A stretch of DNA of 6,285 nucleotides, taken from contig JAJZNS010000022.1 of the NCBI GenBank assembly GCA_021811635.1, positions 1 through 6,285 on the forward strand. The letters are read 5' to 3'. How positions within the stretch are numbered: the first letter of the stretch is position 1; each line of letters starts with the position of its first letter. Made by a program: the position numbers and the translations under genes. This DNA comes from Thermoplasmata archaeon (GTDB lineage: Archaea; Thermoplasmatota; Thermoplasmata; Thermoplasmatales; Thermoplasmataceae). Below are positions 6,272-6,285 of this stretch, one piece after another. The notes beneath the pieces were generated by a model. That model was not told where the DNA came from. It saw only the letters and a list, made by a program, of their open reading frames with translations, and searched no databases.

Positions 6272-6285
6272 ATGATCCAGGTACA
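6272..6285 (+). CDS. Possible first codons of a divergent gene (runs off the right edge)
   Basis: On the plus strand ATG ATC CAG GTA (Met-Ile-Gln-Val) begins at 6272 and is cut by the window end. A TATA-like block (ATTTATAAT, about 6229-6238) lies about 38 nt upstream. That spacing would give a leader of roughly 10-15 nt, compatible with the leaderless or short-leader transcripts common in Thermoplasmata. There is no clear Shine-Dalgarno site and only four codons are visible, so no function can be assigned and this may not be a gene at all. Confidence 0.2.

Overview
The window looks like a piece of an archaeal genome, most likely from the Thermoplasmata (inference). The reasons are an Lhr-type archaeal DNA helicase, archaeal TATA boxes upstream of the two transcription units, Shine-Dalgarno cores of the GGTGA/GGAGG kind, two probable TTG starts, and frequent AGG (Arg) and ATA (Ile) codons. 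Species cannot be decided from the sequence alone. All well-supported genes lie on the minus strand, so the window reads in biological order from right to left.

Right part (6285 to 1905): a two-gene formate dehydrogenase operon. A strong AT-rich promoter block (about 6201-6237) and a perfect AGGAGGG ribosome site lead into a 519-residue fusion protein. It has a short NuoE-like [2Fe-2S] domain followed by a NuoF-like FMN / [4Fe-4S] domain (6139-4580). Its stop overlaps the start of the next gene as ATGA, with a GGTGA ribosome site in the last codons. That gene (4583-1905) encodes an 892-residue cysteine-type molybdenum/tungsten formate dehydrogenase catalytic subunit with a NuoG-like iron-sulfur N-terminus. 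Together they form an FdsAB(G)-like soluble complex. Formate would be oxidised at Mo/W-bis-MGD, electrons would pass along the Fe-S chain to FMN, and then to NAD(P)+ or a related acceptor. Two things are unusual: the alpha subunit appears to lack two ligands of the NuoG-type His-Cys3 cluster, and several normally conserved residues of the FMN/NADH pocket in the partner are changed.

Left part (1904 to 1): a 163-bp intergenic stretch carries a possible T-run terminator for the operon and a TATA box for the next unit. That unit starts with a 12-helix Major Facilitator Superfamily exporter-like protein (1733-498, TTG start). Its end overlaps the beginning of an Lhr-type superfamily 2 helicase (508 to the window edge, 169 residues visible). 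The helicase has no ATG at the preferred start and no stop inside the window, so it is easily missed.

At the extreme right edge, the TATA region can also be read rightward, and an ATG at 6272 may begin a divergent gene, of which only four codons are visible. A sixteen-base element (ATGCCC + TTTAACGGTG) occurs both in this divergent region and, with a 3-nt insertion, just before the transporter start. No RNA genes, CRISPR arrays or insertion sequences were seen.
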